A DNA stretch of 64,000 bases from Anastrepha obliqua. Its lineage: Eukaryota; Arthropoda; Insecta; Diptera; Tephritidae. Each line of letters opens with the position of its first letter. The stretch's first letter is position 1. Of the stretch, positions 10,660-21,249 are shown one piece after another. Position numbers and translations under genes: made by a program. Below the pieces are notes generated by a model. The model was not told the origin of the DNA, did not search any database, and saw only the letters and a list, made by a program, of their open reading frames with translations. The stretch covers positions 159,280,792 to 159,344,791 of the forward strand of contig NC_072892.1 in NCBI RefSeq assembly GCF_027943255.1, written 5' to 3'.

Positions 10660-11923
10660 AGGTGAATTTGGTTGTAAAATGCAAAATCTTTATTTAATCT
10701 TGTAAATCAATTTTATCCCCTTCAAAATAATCCCCTCTCGATGAAATACACTTATGCCAACGATTTTTCCAATCCCCGAAACATGCCAAATAGTCTATTT
10801 CCGGTATAGCCATCAGCACCTTCTTCGATTCAGCTTTTATCTCCTCAATCGACTCGAAACGCGATCCCCGGAGTGGTCTCTTGCGTTTTGGGAATAGCCA
10901 GAAGTCACACGGAGCCAAATCAGGCGAATACGGGGGTTGCGGAACGATGTGCGTGGAATTTTTGGCGAAATGGTCACGAAGAATGAGTGCAGTGTGAGAC
11001 GGTGCATTATCGTGATGCAAAAACCAAGAGTTGTTGGCCCATAATTCTGATCTTTTTAGATGAATTGCTTGACGTAAGCGACGCATAACGCTCAAATAAT
11101 ATTCTTTATTAACAGTTTGGACAGGTGGAAGGAATTCATAGTGCACCACACCACGAAAATCGAAAAAAAACTGTCATCATGCCCTTTATTTTTGAACGAC
11201 TTTGACGTGCTCTTTTCGGTCTGGCCTCCCCCTTAGCACGATATTCGCTTGATTGGTCGGTTGTTTCAGGGTCGTAAGCATAAATCCAAGTCTCATCTCC
11301 CGTAATGATGCATTTGAGCTTGTCCTGATAGTCTGAAAGCATTGTTTCACACACATCAACGGGACGACTTTTTTCCAAGAAATTGAGAGTTTTCGGTACC
11401 AAACGAGATTTGACTTTTCGTAGGCCCAAATGGTCTTTCAAAATGGTTTTCACAGATCCTTCTGATATTCCGATCATATCAGTAAGGTCTTTAACAGTCA
11501 AGCGACGATTTTTGAGCACTAACTCCTTCACTTTATTGACGTGTTGGTCATCGGTTGACGTCGATGGTCGTCCGGAGCGCTCCAAGTCATCAACACGTTC
11601 TCGACCCTCTTTGAAGTCTTTGTACCACTTATAAACATTTTTCTGCGACATAGTCGAATCATCAAATGCCTTCTGCAACATGCTAAACGTTTCCGCAGCC
11701 GAAATTTCATTCCGCAAACAAAATTTGATGGCACTTCTCTGCTCAATCAAATCAGACATTGTAAAAATCGAAAAATGCACTCTTGGTCGTTTGGTAAATA
11801 TGTTACTGATAATGTCATTCACATGAAAGTTGGCCCAGATGTTATTAACAGTGCTGCCAACTCACGAAAAAAATAACTAGAGCGAAATTTTAATCGCGCA
11901 AAGTTTGACAAATAAATTTACCT
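10660..11923 (-). mobile_element. Nearly intact DD34D mariner inserted in a SINE
   Basis: The element is 1264 bp, bounded by TA at 10658-10659 and 11924-11925. Its ends are inverted copies of AGGTRAATTTRNTTGT. It carries one transposase gene on the minus strand that is open except for one frameshift. Size, TA target duplication and DD34D signature are those of canonical mariners. The sequence (KNRRLTVKDLTDMIGISEG, DYQDKLKCIITGDETWIYAY) looks closest to vertumnana-type elements from memory, which is not certain. It is the best-preserved transposon in the window and split the SINE after that copy had been fixed. Confidence 0.85.
10694..11759 (-). pseudogene. Mariner transposase, one frameshift from open
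   Basis: The start MSDLIEQRSAIKFC at 11759 is preferred over an upstream ATG at 11822 because it matches the usual mariner start. Order: HTH at residues ~1-110 (SQKNVYKWYKDFKEG, ISEGSVKTILKDHLG), then the first catalytic D in ITGDETW. The second D is in LHHDNAPSH and the third in PYSPDLAPCDFWLF, with 34 residues between these two. About 354 residues would be encoded, which is full size. An 8-A run on the plus strand at 11163-11170 shifts the frame by one; the two halves otherwise read without stops. If the reference base count is right the gene is dead. A sequencing error in the homopolymer is an alternative. Confidence 0.85.
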
Positions 11924-11925
11924 TA

Positions 11926-12066
11926 CTTTTTGCTCACAGTAGTAAATGAAGAAAACGTTTTTTCTAATAGCGGTTGCCCCTCGGCAGGCTATGGTAACCC
12001 TCCGAGTACATTTCTGCCATGAAAAAAACGGCTCATAAAAAGCATCTGCCGTTCGGAGTCGGCTTG
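11926..12066 (+). mobile_element. SINE, right part, truncated
   Basis: TTTTTTCTAATAGCGGTTG, CCTCCGAGTACATTTCTGCC and CATCTGCCGTTCGGAGTCGG are body words shared with the SINEs at 6554 and 60110. The copy ends at GGCTTGAAA, earlier than the complete SINE, where an RTE-like fragment begins. A short unshared stretch (about 11926-11942) next to the mariner is unexplained. Confidence 0.75.
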
Positions 12067-12770
12067 AAAAGAGGCACATCATAGATAAGGGCCTGATCTT
12101 CCCAACGCAGAGGAGGCCTTCCTCTTCCTCTGCTACCACCAGCTGGTACCGCATCGAATACTTTCAGAGCCGAAGTGTTTGTATCCGTTCGGATGACATG
12201 ACCCAGCCAACGTAGCCACTGGATCTTTATTCGCTGCGCTATGGCTATGTCGTCGTAAAGCTCATACAGCTCATTGTTCCATCGCCTGCGATATTCGTCA
12301 TTGCCAACGAGCAAAGGTTCAAAAACCTTACGCAGCATTTTTCTCTCAAACACTCCAAGTGTCGCTTCATCGGATGTTGTCATCGTCCAAGCTTCTGCGC
12401 CATAGATTAGGACGAGCATGATGAGAGCCTTGTAGAGTGTTAGTTTTGTTCGTCGAGAGAGGACCTTCCCACTCAGTTGCCTGCTTAGCCGAAAGTAGCA
12501 CTTGTTGGCAGGAGAGATTCTACGTTGGATTTCTAGGCTGACATTGTTGTAGGTGTTAACGTTGGTTCCATAATAAACGAAGTATTTCTTTTAAATACGG
12601 TTGTTAAGGCCGATAATGTCAATATCATCGGCATACGCCAACAATTGTACGCGACCACGATTGGATTCGGAATATCAACGTAAAGAGGTGGCTTGAGATG
12701 GTATATTTCAACAGCAAAGACGAAGGGAGCTGATCGGTGCACTGCTCTTGATTCATCGAAATTCATAGAA
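12067..12770 (-). mobile_element. RTE-like reverse transcriptase C-terminal fragment
   Basis: The minus strand reads GRVQLLAYADDIDIIGLN (RT catalytic YADD kept), VSLEIQRRI, CYFRLSRQLSGKVLSRRTK, MLVLIYGAEAWTM, FERKMLRKVFEP, RRRWNNELYELYDD, RIKIQWLRWLGHVIR and GGSRGRGRPPLRWEDQ. The best open stretch is 128 aa (12033-12419). This covers RT motif C, the thumb and the C-terminal domain. It is a better-preserved copy of the family at 6085-7352, truncated at both ends, with a frameshift near 12530. Confidence 0.75.
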
Positions 12771-14037
12771 AATCATTGCAGGAATGAAACCGCAACAAAC
12801 GATTGATCCATTTTTTGAGCAAGACGAATGTTTCAAGTGTCTGTAAACGATATAAATAGCGCTCATTTGACAAAATATGCAGAGTACGACTGGTATTAAA
12901 AATGTCAAACTTTATGATGAAAACGTCAGATTTGACAAAATAAGCAGCTTTCGTCTGAAAATATAGCTATTGACTTGATGATTTTTCGCCTCCTAATTGT
13001 CAATTCATATGTCTTTCATTTGACTTCATAGCATTTCAGTAATTCTCCAAAGCAGTTCTGCAAAAAAATTCCGCAAAATCTTTCACTATCAACAGTTGGC
13101 TTGCATAAAAGAGTACAAAAAAAAATAAACGAGTCATTACTCTCAGGAGGTTCTAAACTTACTAGATATGCTAACAAGCCGTATCGAATTTAGTTGCATT
13201 CAATATATTTACATTATAGGTAAGTATGTATGTATCCATTCAGCTTCATTGTTAAATTTGCCTATAACTTTGCAACTGCTATTCTGAATGTAAATACGAC
13301 GAGTATTTTACATAACTTTTTTTGCATAAATTAATTGTTAGACATAATAAGATGCATGAAATTTATTGCTAAAGCCAATATACCTACATGACATTCATCT
13401 TCGTTGGTAGCCTAGCTGGCTTGGCGTTCGCCCGTCCAACGCTGCCTTGCCGGCGACTAACGAAATGTCAATTTTAATTGAATTTGTGTACGATATGCAA
13501 TCGCGCAAGCCGCCTCTATTGGAGGTAAGTACTCGTGCTATTTATGCGATGTGGCACGTTCGGTAATAAACATGTCACACCGCCACACATCGCATCACAA
13601 TGCGTCAGAGTGTCTTAGCGTCCGTCGAGTTGGTGTGGCTGTTTCTGTGGCTGTGGCTGCGGCTTTGCTGACTAACTGACAGGCGTACATGACGTGGCAG
13701 ATGCGGTCAAAGTGATGTTGCAAATTTAAATGTAAAGGTAAAATTGCGAATAACAACAATAGATTAACAGCATGTAAATATATGAAAAACATTGTTAGAC
13801 AAGGCATTCGTAAACATTTTCCATAAATTTGAAAACATCGCAATTGCGTGTGTACCAATTCATGCCACCTGCTGTAAAGTTTTATAAAACTTTGTAAAAA
13901 TATTTATTGTAATATATTTTCATCAATATAATAAACGTTACAATCAGTGCCTTTAACTTTTCCATTTATTGTTTTTTTAGCTCTTATTGCCTCAAGGACA
14001 GCTACATAATAACTTCCAAATGGTACTTTGATAAATA
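12771..14037. other. Spacer, no gene recognised
   Basis: The region is AT-rich with a GC-richer island at 13400-13460 and a (CTG-like) stretch at 13620-13670. I see no domain-like translation. It could include host regulatory DNA, but nothing in the sequence shows that. Confidence 0.5.
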
Positions 14038-14816
14038 TAGGGTGGGCCATGTAAAATTTGCTTTTTGAATCGGCTATAAAAAAAAACGAATCAATATTTT
14101 TTCAAAATTTTTTTTTTATTTTGAAGATTGAATATTGTCATTTATGAACAAAAAATAATATCGTTCGATTTCGTGTTTTAAAGCATCAATCGTCTCTGGA
14201 TGGTTCGCATAGCGTTTGTCCTTAACGGCTACCCACAAAAAATAGTCCAACGGGCTTAAATCACAGCTCCGAGGCGGCCAATTGATATCGGAATTCAAAA
14301 ACGGTAGCCAAAAGTTCGAGTGTAACTTTGGCAGTGTGACAAGTTGCACCGTCCTGTTGAAACCAAATGTCGTCCATGTCATCCTCTTCAATTTTTGGAA
14401 GCAAAAACTTGTTGAGCATGTCACGGTAACGCTCGCCATTTACTGTAACCGCGGCTCCTACCTCATTTTCGAAAAAAAATGGCCCGATGATGCCGCCAGA
14501 CCAAACACCGCACCAAACAGAGACTCGTTGTGGATGCATTTGCTTCTCTACAGTAACGTGTGTATTTTCTGAGCCCCAAATCCGTCAATTTTGTTTATTG
14601 ACGTAGCCACCGATGTGAAAATCAGAAAAGGAGAAGAAGACTCACCACTTTGGAAATAGGTTTTCAATATTTCCCAATTTTGTTCAAGCGTATAGCGTCC
14701 CATTTCGTAAATGTCAAACCTTTAAGTAAATTATGAACACATTTGACATGTCATTTGTGTTACCATTCTCAAAACAATAGGTGGTTCAAAAAGCAAACAC
14801 TATATGGCCCACCCTG
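14038..14816 (-). mobile_element. Internally deleted DD41D (rosa-type) mariner, copy 1
   Basis: The ends are inverted copies of GGGTGGGCCAT followed by TTTGCTTTTTGAA, next to TA-like flanks. Minus-strand coding starts at 14703 (MGRYTLEQNWEILKTYFQSG). A deletion after the SGESSS block removes the rest of the N-terminal DNA-binding domain and the first catalytic aspartate. Coding then resumes at VNKQN.RIWGSEN and runs through FQQDGATCHTAK and SCDLSPLDYFLW. A second deletion at about 14155-14170 removes most of the C-terminus. The element is ~780 bp instead of ~1.3 kb. The 41-residue spacing of the last two aspartates assigns it to the rosa group. Confidence 0.8.
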
Positions 14817-14848
14817 TGCATTGCGAATGTATGGATATGTATAGGTAC

Positions 14849-15985
14849 GTGGAATGGTTGGAGTACCAGTCTGGCACTTCTTAAGTAGCACTAAAGTGAT
14901 TTTTCGATACCATTTTGAGACCCTCAACGGGCAGATATCCACAACCAGATCTATTTATGTAGTGGAGAAGGTTGATGAGATTTAGGTTGGTGCACTGCAC
15001 CAGGCAGTCGAAGAAAGGAGCTCTTAGTGACCTAAATCGTCTATCTGCCAAGCCCGAACAATTACAAAGAAAGTTCTCAACAGTCTCCTTCTCTGAAAGG
15101 TCCCCACAGCTTCTGTAATGGGGGTTAAAGGTAAACCCAGCTTTTCTAGACGAGTACCGATCTTCCAATGGCCGGTAAACACAGCTGCGAGTTTGAAAAT
15201 TGAATAGCGAGGAGTCCCCAGAACATTCTGTGTTCTACGCCTATTGTACTGGAGCCAAAGGCTCTTCCAAATAGGAGCTCCATCTGTTCTGCGCTTTTCC
15301 GAGAAATAAATTGTGCAATGCCCCTTTAACAACAATCAAGGATAATTCAATTGATCTCTTCCTAGAAAGCTCATCAGCCATTTCATGTTCTTATATACTG
15401 AAACCCCGATCAGAGAAATTTTACCTGCAAACCCAAGTGATTTGATCTCCTCTTTACAAGAGTTGACCAATTTGGATCTGTATCATAGCATCGTCAGTGC
15501 CTTGATTACAGAAGCTTGATATGCTTGATATGAAATGCTAATACCTTCCTCGCTCCCGCCTTTCCAAAGACTTCTGTCCGAAATTCATTAGCAGTGCTCG
15601 GCAGTTTAAAGGAAAAAGATAAATTGGCTGATTTAGGGAAAACCCCTGCTCCCACACGATTCCAAGTTGCAACCGTCTTTGAAAACAAAGGTAACAGTCT
15701 CGGTTTAGATTTTCCCTTCGTTCTTACCTACCTACTTGGAAAGATTGCCCTCGCACGACCCTCAACTTACACTTTGAGCAGCGATGGAAATAACGTAAAA
15801 TTTGATAGGAAGTAAGTGGAAAACGACATTAAAGGCAGCACTGGGACAAGTTCTTCATGCTCCAGTGATGCCAATACAAGCATTTCTTTACACTTTTCTC
15901 GGTTTAATTATATTATAGCTTTTCCGAAGAGCTTCCCACCTAACCAGGCATCCATCAGATATGTATTTATTTATTATTATTGGCA
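14849..15985 (-). mobile_element. RNase H-bearing non-LTR retrotransposon, 3' part
   Basis: The minus strand carries, in order: a thumb remnant (SYNIIKPRKV, ACIGITGA, CPSAAFNVVFHLLPI), an RNase H start (FVFKDGCNLES, TANEFRTEVFGK), a link region (KLVNSCKEEIKSLGFAGK), and the C-terminal zinc-knuckle-like block CGDLSEKETVENFLCNCSG. It ends in the tail also found at 1-83 and 54260-54353. It is a diverged sister of the copy at 52080-54353, with many frameshifts. The RNase H histidine/aspartate block (WVPGHSN) is damaged. Confidence 0.75.
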
Positions 15986-16398
15986 GGTTCCAATAGTACT
16001 ATCCATATCGTAATTAAGAACTTAGTCTATCTATAAAAGATTTCCATCATTCACGGTTTCTTGCTACATATTTTAAATCGTTGAATGATTTGCTGGTCGC
16101 CTTATTAATACATCTTCTCAAAGTCAATTTAGTAGTGGCGAGTCAATATGGTGTGACCAAATCTAGCATATCCCATTAAAAATAATAAAACACAGCTTCT
16201 AAAGTCATCGTCAGCGCGCACTTTAAAACTGTCTTCTGATCAAGGAGCAGTGCCAGCATTTAAAGCAAAATTTCACTGACGGGGCAATGGTAAAAACTCG
16301 ACACTAACATTATACAAAAATGCTGGTATCCTTTACTATGTAAATTAACCTGAAGAGAATGATGAGAGTTTCGATGATGGTGTGCTTTGAGACAGCAA
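15986..16398. other. Spacer
   Basis: No recognisable coding or repeat signal. Possibly upstream parts of the neighbouring relics. Confidence 0.45.
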
Positions 16399-16860
16399 AT
16401 GGCTTCACAAGAGCATTTCGAATTTGAAGAACTATACAATTTGACTGAATTTGCATTTCCAGAAGTAAATAAGCACTCACAAATATAATCTGTTTAATTG
16501 CATTTTATAATTTTTTTATTTAAGGCAAATCTTAGTCTTAATGCACTAAAAGTATGGACAGAAGAAGATGGCAGTTGTGCTAAGGCTACTGAGAAAGTTA
16601 CCGATGCTGTTGATCAGGTTGTTGTGGATTCTGATGATAGCATGACGAAATAAGCGAAAAATTTACAATTAGGTCAGCTGAAGCCATTAAATTTTTTTCA
16701 TAAGGCAATCGATTAAACCCAGAGCAATACCAACTCGCTCGAATACATCATTGTTATCAAAAATACCAGGGATGTTGCAGTGCAGAAATCGTGACCTAGC
16801 TTTCATGCTTCAGTCAATCACGCAAATCGGGCCATGGATCTTGCAATGAATTTCCTCAGC
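16399..16860 (+). pseudogene. Probable pogo/Tigger-like transposase C-terminal relic with a 60-nt intron-like gap
   Basis: The frame from ATG at 16399 (MASQEHFEFEELYNLTEFAF) runs to 16464. A GTAAATAAG donor at 16465 and a T-rich TTTAAG acceptor ending at 16524 bound a 60-nt intron-like gap. The next exon reads ANLSLNALKVWTEEDG and EKVTDAVDQVVVDSDDS. After a frame change come SEKFTIRSAEAIKFF and HKAID..TQSNTNSLEYIIV. The order (Trp-acidic block, 'TD..VD..V', acidic DSDD, then an amphipathic 'AIKFFHKAIDW'-like helix) resembles the tail of pogo/Tigger and jerky-type transposases. The family call is inference; a decayed host gene cannot be excluded. Confidence 0.4.
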
Positions 16861-16975
16861 GGTATTCGACAATATCCTAGACTCAGCTCCATGTAGTAAG
16901 ACCAGAAGGGTAAGTGATTGTTAGAATGTTTTTTGTTTTTTCGTGGGTCGTCAAAGGGCACTGCTTTTCAATTCC

Positions 16976-17950
16976 CTACCCCGCCCTGAGTAGCACCTGT
17001 TGGTAAGATCGCTGAATCTCATGACTGAGGTTTTTGTTGGTATTAATGGTGGATTCTAGGTAGACAAAGTCCTTGACTACACCGAACTCGAAATTGTTAA
17101 TCATAACCTGTTGTCCAATATGCAAGGGACTTTTAGGTTGTTGCCACAAGGTACTTTGTCTTGCCCTAGTTTTTCGCAAAACCCACTAGACGGGATTCAT
17201 TTTCAAGGCTGGAGAAAGTTGCACTGACTGCGCGTTGACTAATGCCAACAAAGTCGATATCGTCAGCGCAAGCGATGAAACAATGCCGGAGATGTTGATG
17301 TTGGCGGCGCGAATAATTTTTTCCATTAGCCAATCGAAAAAATTGCATGATAAGTCTGAAACCCCGCTTCGATTCAAATATCTCTAAAAGATCTTTGCCA
17401 ATTCTCATCGCGCTGGTGGTGTTTGTTAGGGCCATCCTGTAAAGCCGGATGAGCTTGGCGGTATTGTCAAATTCAGACATGGTAACATACAGGTGATCGT
17501 AATGTCGAATGCAGCTTTGAAACCGACAAAAATCGATCAGCTTCTCTTGGGTCTTCCCCAGGACTTGACGTAATGTGAATGTCTGGTTGATGGTAAATTT
17601 ACCGAACCGAAGGCGCACTGATAATGCTTCATCAGTTTGTTGACGAGGGTTTTCAGCTTTTCACAAAGTATGAGAAACTGAGAAAGTTTATCCCACGGTG
17701 GTTGGCGCAACTCAAGGGGTCACCTTTCTAGTGGAACTCTGAGTTGCCAGTCGATGGGCATGCTTTCATCCGGCCATATTTTGCTTATGAGTATTTTCAT
17801 GCTTTTCGTTAGCTCATCATCTCCGGCCTTGAACAGATCTGCCGGCAGGCCAGCCACATCCGCAACTTTGTTGTTCTTAAGCCGAGCAATAGCTCTCAGG
17901 ACTGTAGAACGGCGACACCGTCATCAGAAAGTACTATGTAGAATTTCTTA
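16976..17950 (-). mobile_element. RTE-like reverse transcriptase, fingers-palm fragment
   Basis: Minus-strand order is RAIARLKNNK.., a PADLFKAG-like block, DWQLRVPLER, the QEKLIDFCRFQSCI/FKAAFD-like motif A, AKLIRLYRMALTNTTSAMRI, ESKRGFR, CNFFDWLMEKIIRAANINIS, a damaged catalytic block (ACADDIDFVGISQRA), NNFEFGVVKDFVY and NTNKNLSHEIQRS. It covers the RT domain upstream of the parts kept at 6085-7352 and 12067-12770. So three copies of one RTE-like family sit in the first 18 kb, each retaining a different section. All are inactive. Confidence 0.75.
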
Positions 17951-19639
17951 AAATAAAATATATTTCTTACTTAAAATAAATACACCAACTGTATATTTTA
18001 CTTTTACGTTACATAGTTCTGTATTAACAAACACTTTTTTATTGTCAGTCCACTTTTGTACCTCGTTAATTCAATCTCGATTGAAGGTACAGTACATAGG
18101 TTGAGGGAATAGCCCATGCACGAACAGTTGCCTCTACCCCGAGTCTACTGTATATAGCGCATCTCCGCAGCCGTCGGCATTCGAAATTGATGCGCCAAAT
18201 TTGAAATGAAAAAACCAACTAATCCTAGGCGCCTCATCAGCTTAAGCGCAGATTTATAAATTTGTGCGCTTCAATTGGTGTCAACACAATTTGCGAAACG
18301 AGGGGAAGAAAAAAGAAATATGTAATGTTAAAATGCACCAACAAATGCAACATAGGTAAATGCTCCTATATGTGCCTGGAAAAAAATGAAATAAAAGAAA
18401 AAATAAACAAAACCTTAAATCGCTTTTGCAATTGTCACACAAATGAATGCAGTTCTCCAAAAATGCCAAAAAAAAGTAAAATCAAAAAGTAAGTCGATTG
18501 CAACTGCACTGCAGCGGGGCATGAGAATGCGGCTCAAGAGGCATGCGAATCTAAGCTGTGGAAACATAATCGCGTTTGTACACACACACACACACACGTA
18601 CACATGTGGCTTTGTATGAATAGCGAGTGACCTTACATGTACATATGTCCAACAACAAATATACACACACACTCGTGTATGGAAGCGCATTTATATGTGA
18701 CGAGCTAAATGTCGTATTCCCTGTTCGGCAATTTTACGCTTCGTAGGCGCCGCCGCGCATGCGCAACAATGCCAATACATCAGTGTGCGTCTAATCGCTG
18801 CCAATTGATTTCCCACTCGTAACTGCAAATGCCATAGATATGTAACTGATCGCCAGCAGAGTCGCTCAACCGCACTGATCGGATTTGCAAAACAATTTAA
18901 CAATTATTTGTATCAGTGCTGAGGTTGGCAATTGACAAATCGCAATTCGCTGTTTGATTTAATTTTTTGTTTTTTTCGCCTATTGATTTTTTCCTACACA
19001 CACATGCTCGTATGTTTGTATGTATGTACGTATTCCCATTTGCGGTTTACCTCATCGGATTTTTAACGTTTGATTGCGAAAGAAATTTCTGAATACCTTT
19101 TACGGCTACTTGCAATTTTACGGCAAATCGCTTTTAAATTTGTTTCAATAAATATTTATTTTATGTTTATGGCGCGTTAACTCTCATTGCACTCACTTAA
19201 TAAATAAATGTGCGGTGCGTGTGTGTGTGTGTGTTTCTAAATTAATACTTGCCATAAATTTTAATTAGTATCGATTTTTATGTTTCATTATTCATCGGTG
19301 ACGAGCACAGCGTTGGCGATACGATCTTTATGTCCAGCGAAGTGTGCTCATAAATTTGTTGGTGCGGCAATTTTTTTTTTTCGATTTTTATTTGCTAATT
19401 TTTTCAACTTGCTTTATTCCGTCTTGTATTTTCATGTGATTTTGAGCATCAGCAAAAACTTAAAATCATTTTCAACACACACACGCATACATCGGTATTT
19501 ATTATATTCCCAGCGAGCAAAATGACGTGTGCGTAAGCGTTTGAAATGCGAGTAGTGGCCTATAGACATACAGGTACGTAGGAGGTAGGAGAGTTACAAG
19601 TAGTTGAAATGGGCCGTACTATGTACTTAGTCCTGCCAT
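17951..19639. other. Spacer with CA/GT microsatellites
   Basis: CA repeats lie at about 18580-18597 and GT at 19217-19234. Frames at 18262-18492 and 18415-18690 are low-complexity (Lys-rich, Cys/Val-rich) and look fortuitous. Host promoter or intron sequence is possible but not demonstrable. Confidence 0.55.
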
Positions 19640-19690
19640 AAGTTCTGTTAGAAGTTAAGTCCGTCATAGTATGAAATTATAATACTCTTT
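19640..19690 (-). mobile_element. End fragment of a DD37D-like element, split by a TTAA insertion
   Basis: TTAAGTCCGTCATAG followed by TATGAAATTATAATACT matches 50936-50985, the 3'-end side of the minus-strand element at 50936-51980. The match resumes after the insert at 20445 with TGAAGTTAGTTTTATT and then stops. The site therefore supplies a natural occupied-site/empty-site pair. Confidence 0.75.
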
Positions 19691-19694
19691 TTAA

Positions 19695-20440
19695 GGGGGG
19701 AGCCTGGTTTATAAGGTCAAAAAAATCATTTTTTTTTTTCGTTTAAAGCGATTCCTAATATATTTCAGAATTTTCACACAAAGTTACAGAGCCTAATTCT
19801 CAATATTTCCGTAGATACAAGGCCAAAGGTAGGCGAACGTTAGGTAGTTACGCTGTGAGCGGACAGCTATAGGACAAACTTTATCTTCTTTTCTCGACTT
19901 TTCATTTTTATGATTTCTTTGAATTGGCGTACATGAATGAAAAACAACTAATGAACCTGTTGAAATGAATCATAGCTTCTTCCCTTCAGTATTAAATTCT
20001 CTTCTATTTGAACTAACAAAATAGATAAAAAAAAAATTTTTTCAAGATTTTTATACCAAGTTGAAGTGACTTTTTTTTATAGAAAGGCATTTTTTTCTTT
20101 AAAACCTCAAAAAAGTTGAAGTTTTGGAATTTCCCTCAGTTTTCTTAGTTCATCTAGAATAAAAAATCATGGTAATTAGAAATCCATTTGAATTTTTTGC
20201 TTTAGATAATAATTACGAGCTGTATTTTGTACGCCAGTTGGAAACTCCAGCGTTGCAGCGCTCTACTAATTTCTATGTTAAACATTTTTTTCAACTTATT
20301 TTAACCAGTACAAAAATTTTTTCTACTTTTTAAATGTTCATTAAAAGATAGAAAAAACTTTGCAGTACTAAACTAATTTTTTCCTAAAAAAAAAATCGCA
20401 AAGAGATGCAATTTTAAGACCTCATAAACCAGGCTCCGCC
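19695..20440. mobile_element. TTAA-flanked MITE (piggyBac-like), 746 bp
   Basis: TTAA stands at 19691-19694 and 20441-20444. Between them the ends are inverted copies of GAGCCTGGTTTATRAGGTC preceded by GGSGG. No coding capacity is visible; the interior is AT-rich. TTAA duplications with short inverted repeats are typical of piggyBac-type (also Kolobok-type) elements, so this would be a non-autonomous member. The paralogous sequence at 50975-50990 (CTTTAATGAAGTTAG) shows the unoccupied target with one TTAA. Confidence 0.8.
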
Positions 20441-20458
20441 TTAATGAAGTTAGTTTTA

Positions 20459-20625
20459 TTGTGCACTAGACAGCTGCAGTATGCAAAAAAAGAAGGAATG
20501 AAGCTCGTAAAGCTCAAAGGAAAAGTGTTCCAAAGATTTCCATAACGCGAATATTTTTTTTATTTAGTAAAAAAGTTATTCAAAAACAAAATTTGATGAA
20601 TAGTTTTGCGCCACCTTTTAGATGG
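20459..20625 (-). repeat. Inverted partial copy of the array-type repeat
   Basis: On the minus strand it reads AGGTGGCGCAAAACTATTCA, then TTTTTGAATAACTTTTTTACT and GGAAATC. This matches a monomer of the 3241-4155 array. The adjoining CAGCTGCAGTATGCAA matches 26515-26530. It therefore links the array monomer and the 26422 repeat into one family. Confidence 0.7.
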
Positions 20626-20839
20626 CGAGATACAGATTACTATTTTACAAGAGCTTATATGAATCCAGTAGAATGAAAGGAATCAAAAATCATGAAACGG
20701 CGCTCATCACAAGACCCATAATCTAAGAAACTACGAAAAAGTCAACCCAAAGTCAAAGTTTGGTCGGCCGCAAATGATGCAACCTGCCACTCTTCCCTTG
20801 AAGGAAAGTGTTTGCAAAATGCTCTGCTTGGACTGACTA

Positions 20840-21190
20840 ATAGTTAAGGGGATGAATGCAAAGTTTCTTAGGATGCTTGAGTATTCGCAACTGAGGTCGA
20901 GCCTGCAGTCGGCTCAGTCTGATTGCAGTACGTACAGCAGCAGCTTTGCTTGCGATATCTACAGGTATCAAATTTAGCTTTGCGTTCAGCGCAAGAGTGG
21001 AAGTAGTTTGAAGTGCCCCCATGATTCTGATGAGTGTAGACCTTTGAACTCTCCCAGCTTCTTTGCCAATGTATTTTCTCCTGTCAGTTCCATCGGAAAA
21101 TGATTCCATATAACTAAATTGGCTTTATAATGGTATTGTAGAGCCAAACTACAATTCTAGGAGATGGGATCTCTCCTTTTGCTTATAGCG
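20840..21190 (-). mobile_element. Non-LTR retrotransposon thumb fragment
   Basis: The minus strand encodes GIMGALQTTSTLALNAKLNL-type sequence, including RIMGALQTTSTLALN, LIPVDIASKAAAVRTAIRL and, further upstream, a damaged LYNTIIKPI.LYG. These are the 'RIMGA...PT.AL...LNL.P.DI' blocks that follow the RT palm in R1/jockey-like elements. The 90-aa open stretch (20837-21109) is part of it. Truncated on both sides. Confidence 0.65.
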
Positions 21191-21249
21191 CCATTCATAT
21201 AAGATAATTGTTGCCTTCCTTAACCTCTCCTCAGTTTTTCTCTTACATA

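Noticed and set aside
13595..13858. 87-aa minus-strand frame
   Set aside because: Thr/Ala-rich start comes from a GTGGCTGTG-type simple stretch; no family recognised.
18262..18492. Small Cys/Lys-rich protein
   Set aside because: Cysteines are irregularly spaced with no signal peptide, and there are overlapping frames on both strands in AT-rich DNA.
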